Assembly: GCA_937902115.1 (NCBI GenBank)
Contig: CALGSR010000096.1
Coordinates: 1 to 6,123, forward strand
Source: an uncultured Bacillus sp.
GTDB taxonomy: Bacteria > Bacillota > Bacilli > Bacillales > Cytobacillaceae
Direction: 5' to 3'
DNA: 6,123 nt
Part shown: piece by piece, positions 6,014 through 6,123 of the stretch
Layout of the letters: every line of letters begins with the position of its first letter
How positions within the stretch are numbered: position 1 is the stretch's first letter
Position numbers and translations under genes: made by a program
The notes under the pieces: model-generated
Seen by the model: the letters and a program-made list of their open reading frames with translations, nothing else
What the model was told of the DNA's origin: nothing
The model's database searches: none

Positions 6014-6070
6014 ATTGGGACAAGGTTCCAGGCAACGAATGTGGTTTTTTTATTGGGACAAGGTTCCAGG
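5995..6070. repeat. Perfect tandem duplication, 2 x 38 bases
   Basis: Bases 5995-6032 and 6033-6070 are identical across 38 positions. Each unit starts CAACGAATGTGG, continues with seven T, and ends in ATTGGGACAAGGTTCCAGG. The unit therefore includes the 3' arm and T-tract of the murA terminator plus a small hairpin (GGGAC/GTTCC, one wobble, at 6017-6029 and 6055-6067). The length is not a multiple of three and no gene is disrupted. Confidence 0.95.
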
Positions 6071-6123
6071 TTGAGGCCACTGAAAAAGTTCAAAAAGAAC
6101 AGCTAACAAGGGTGAATCGTTAG
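6071..6123. other. Start of the intergenic region downstream of murA
   Basis: No gene start or promoter that I can support. In relatives the next gene is spoIID under a SigE promoter; I see no clear SigE -35/-10 pair here. A short open frame ends in TAG at the last base of the window, but it begins at an ATG at 5959 inside the terminator region and has no ribosome binding site. Confidence 0.4.

Noticed and set aside
5912..6106. 64-codon plus-strand frame and an overlapping 54-codon frame (5959-6123) after murA
   Set aside because: Both read through the terminator hairpin and the tandem repeat; neither has a ribosome binding site. Their openness comes from the duplicated unit having no stops in those frames.

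Overview
The window looks like a low-to-moderate-GC, endospore-forming Bacillaceae chromosome. MurA is very close to Bacillus MurAA, DUF1146 (YwzB-like) and YwmB-like proteins are present, ribosome binding sites are strong AGGAGG types, and one start codon is TTG. The gene order complex I -> ywzB -> ywmB -> murAA is the one I recall from Bacillaceae that carry a nuo operon (Geobacillus-, Neobacillus- or Cytobacillus-like genomes) rather than B. subtilis, which lacks nuo. The genus is inference.

Layout, all genes on the + strand. (1) 2-1024 is the 3' two-thirds of nuoM and 1031-2545 is complete nuoN, the last two proton-pumping membrane subunits of NADH:quinone oxidoreductase; a hairpin terminator at 2556-2591 closes the operon. 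(2) 2594-2783 is a non-coding, MITE-like palindromic repeat with imperfect inverted ends, inserted right at the terminator T-tract. (3) 2784-2987 holds three helically phased TCGAAA motifs and a probable promoter for the small membrane protein gene ywzB (2988-3224). (4) 3225-3847 is a 623-base stretch with no convincing gene, but with a hairpin, short repeats and a possible decayed minus-strand reading frame. (5) 3848-4561 is ywmB (secreted or membrane-anchored, unknown function) and 4595-5905 is murA (first committed step of peptidoglycan synthesis), probably co-transcribed. (6) A bipartite terminator at 5967-6013 ends this unit; its 3' half has been tandemly duplicated as two identical 38-base units (5995-6070).

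The coding part is ordinary: respiration and cell-wall housekeeping genes with catalytic residues in place. I found no new multi-gene system. The points worth a second look are all non-coding: the repeat element, the phased TCGAAA motifs, the gap between ywzB and ywmB, and the duplicated terminator half.
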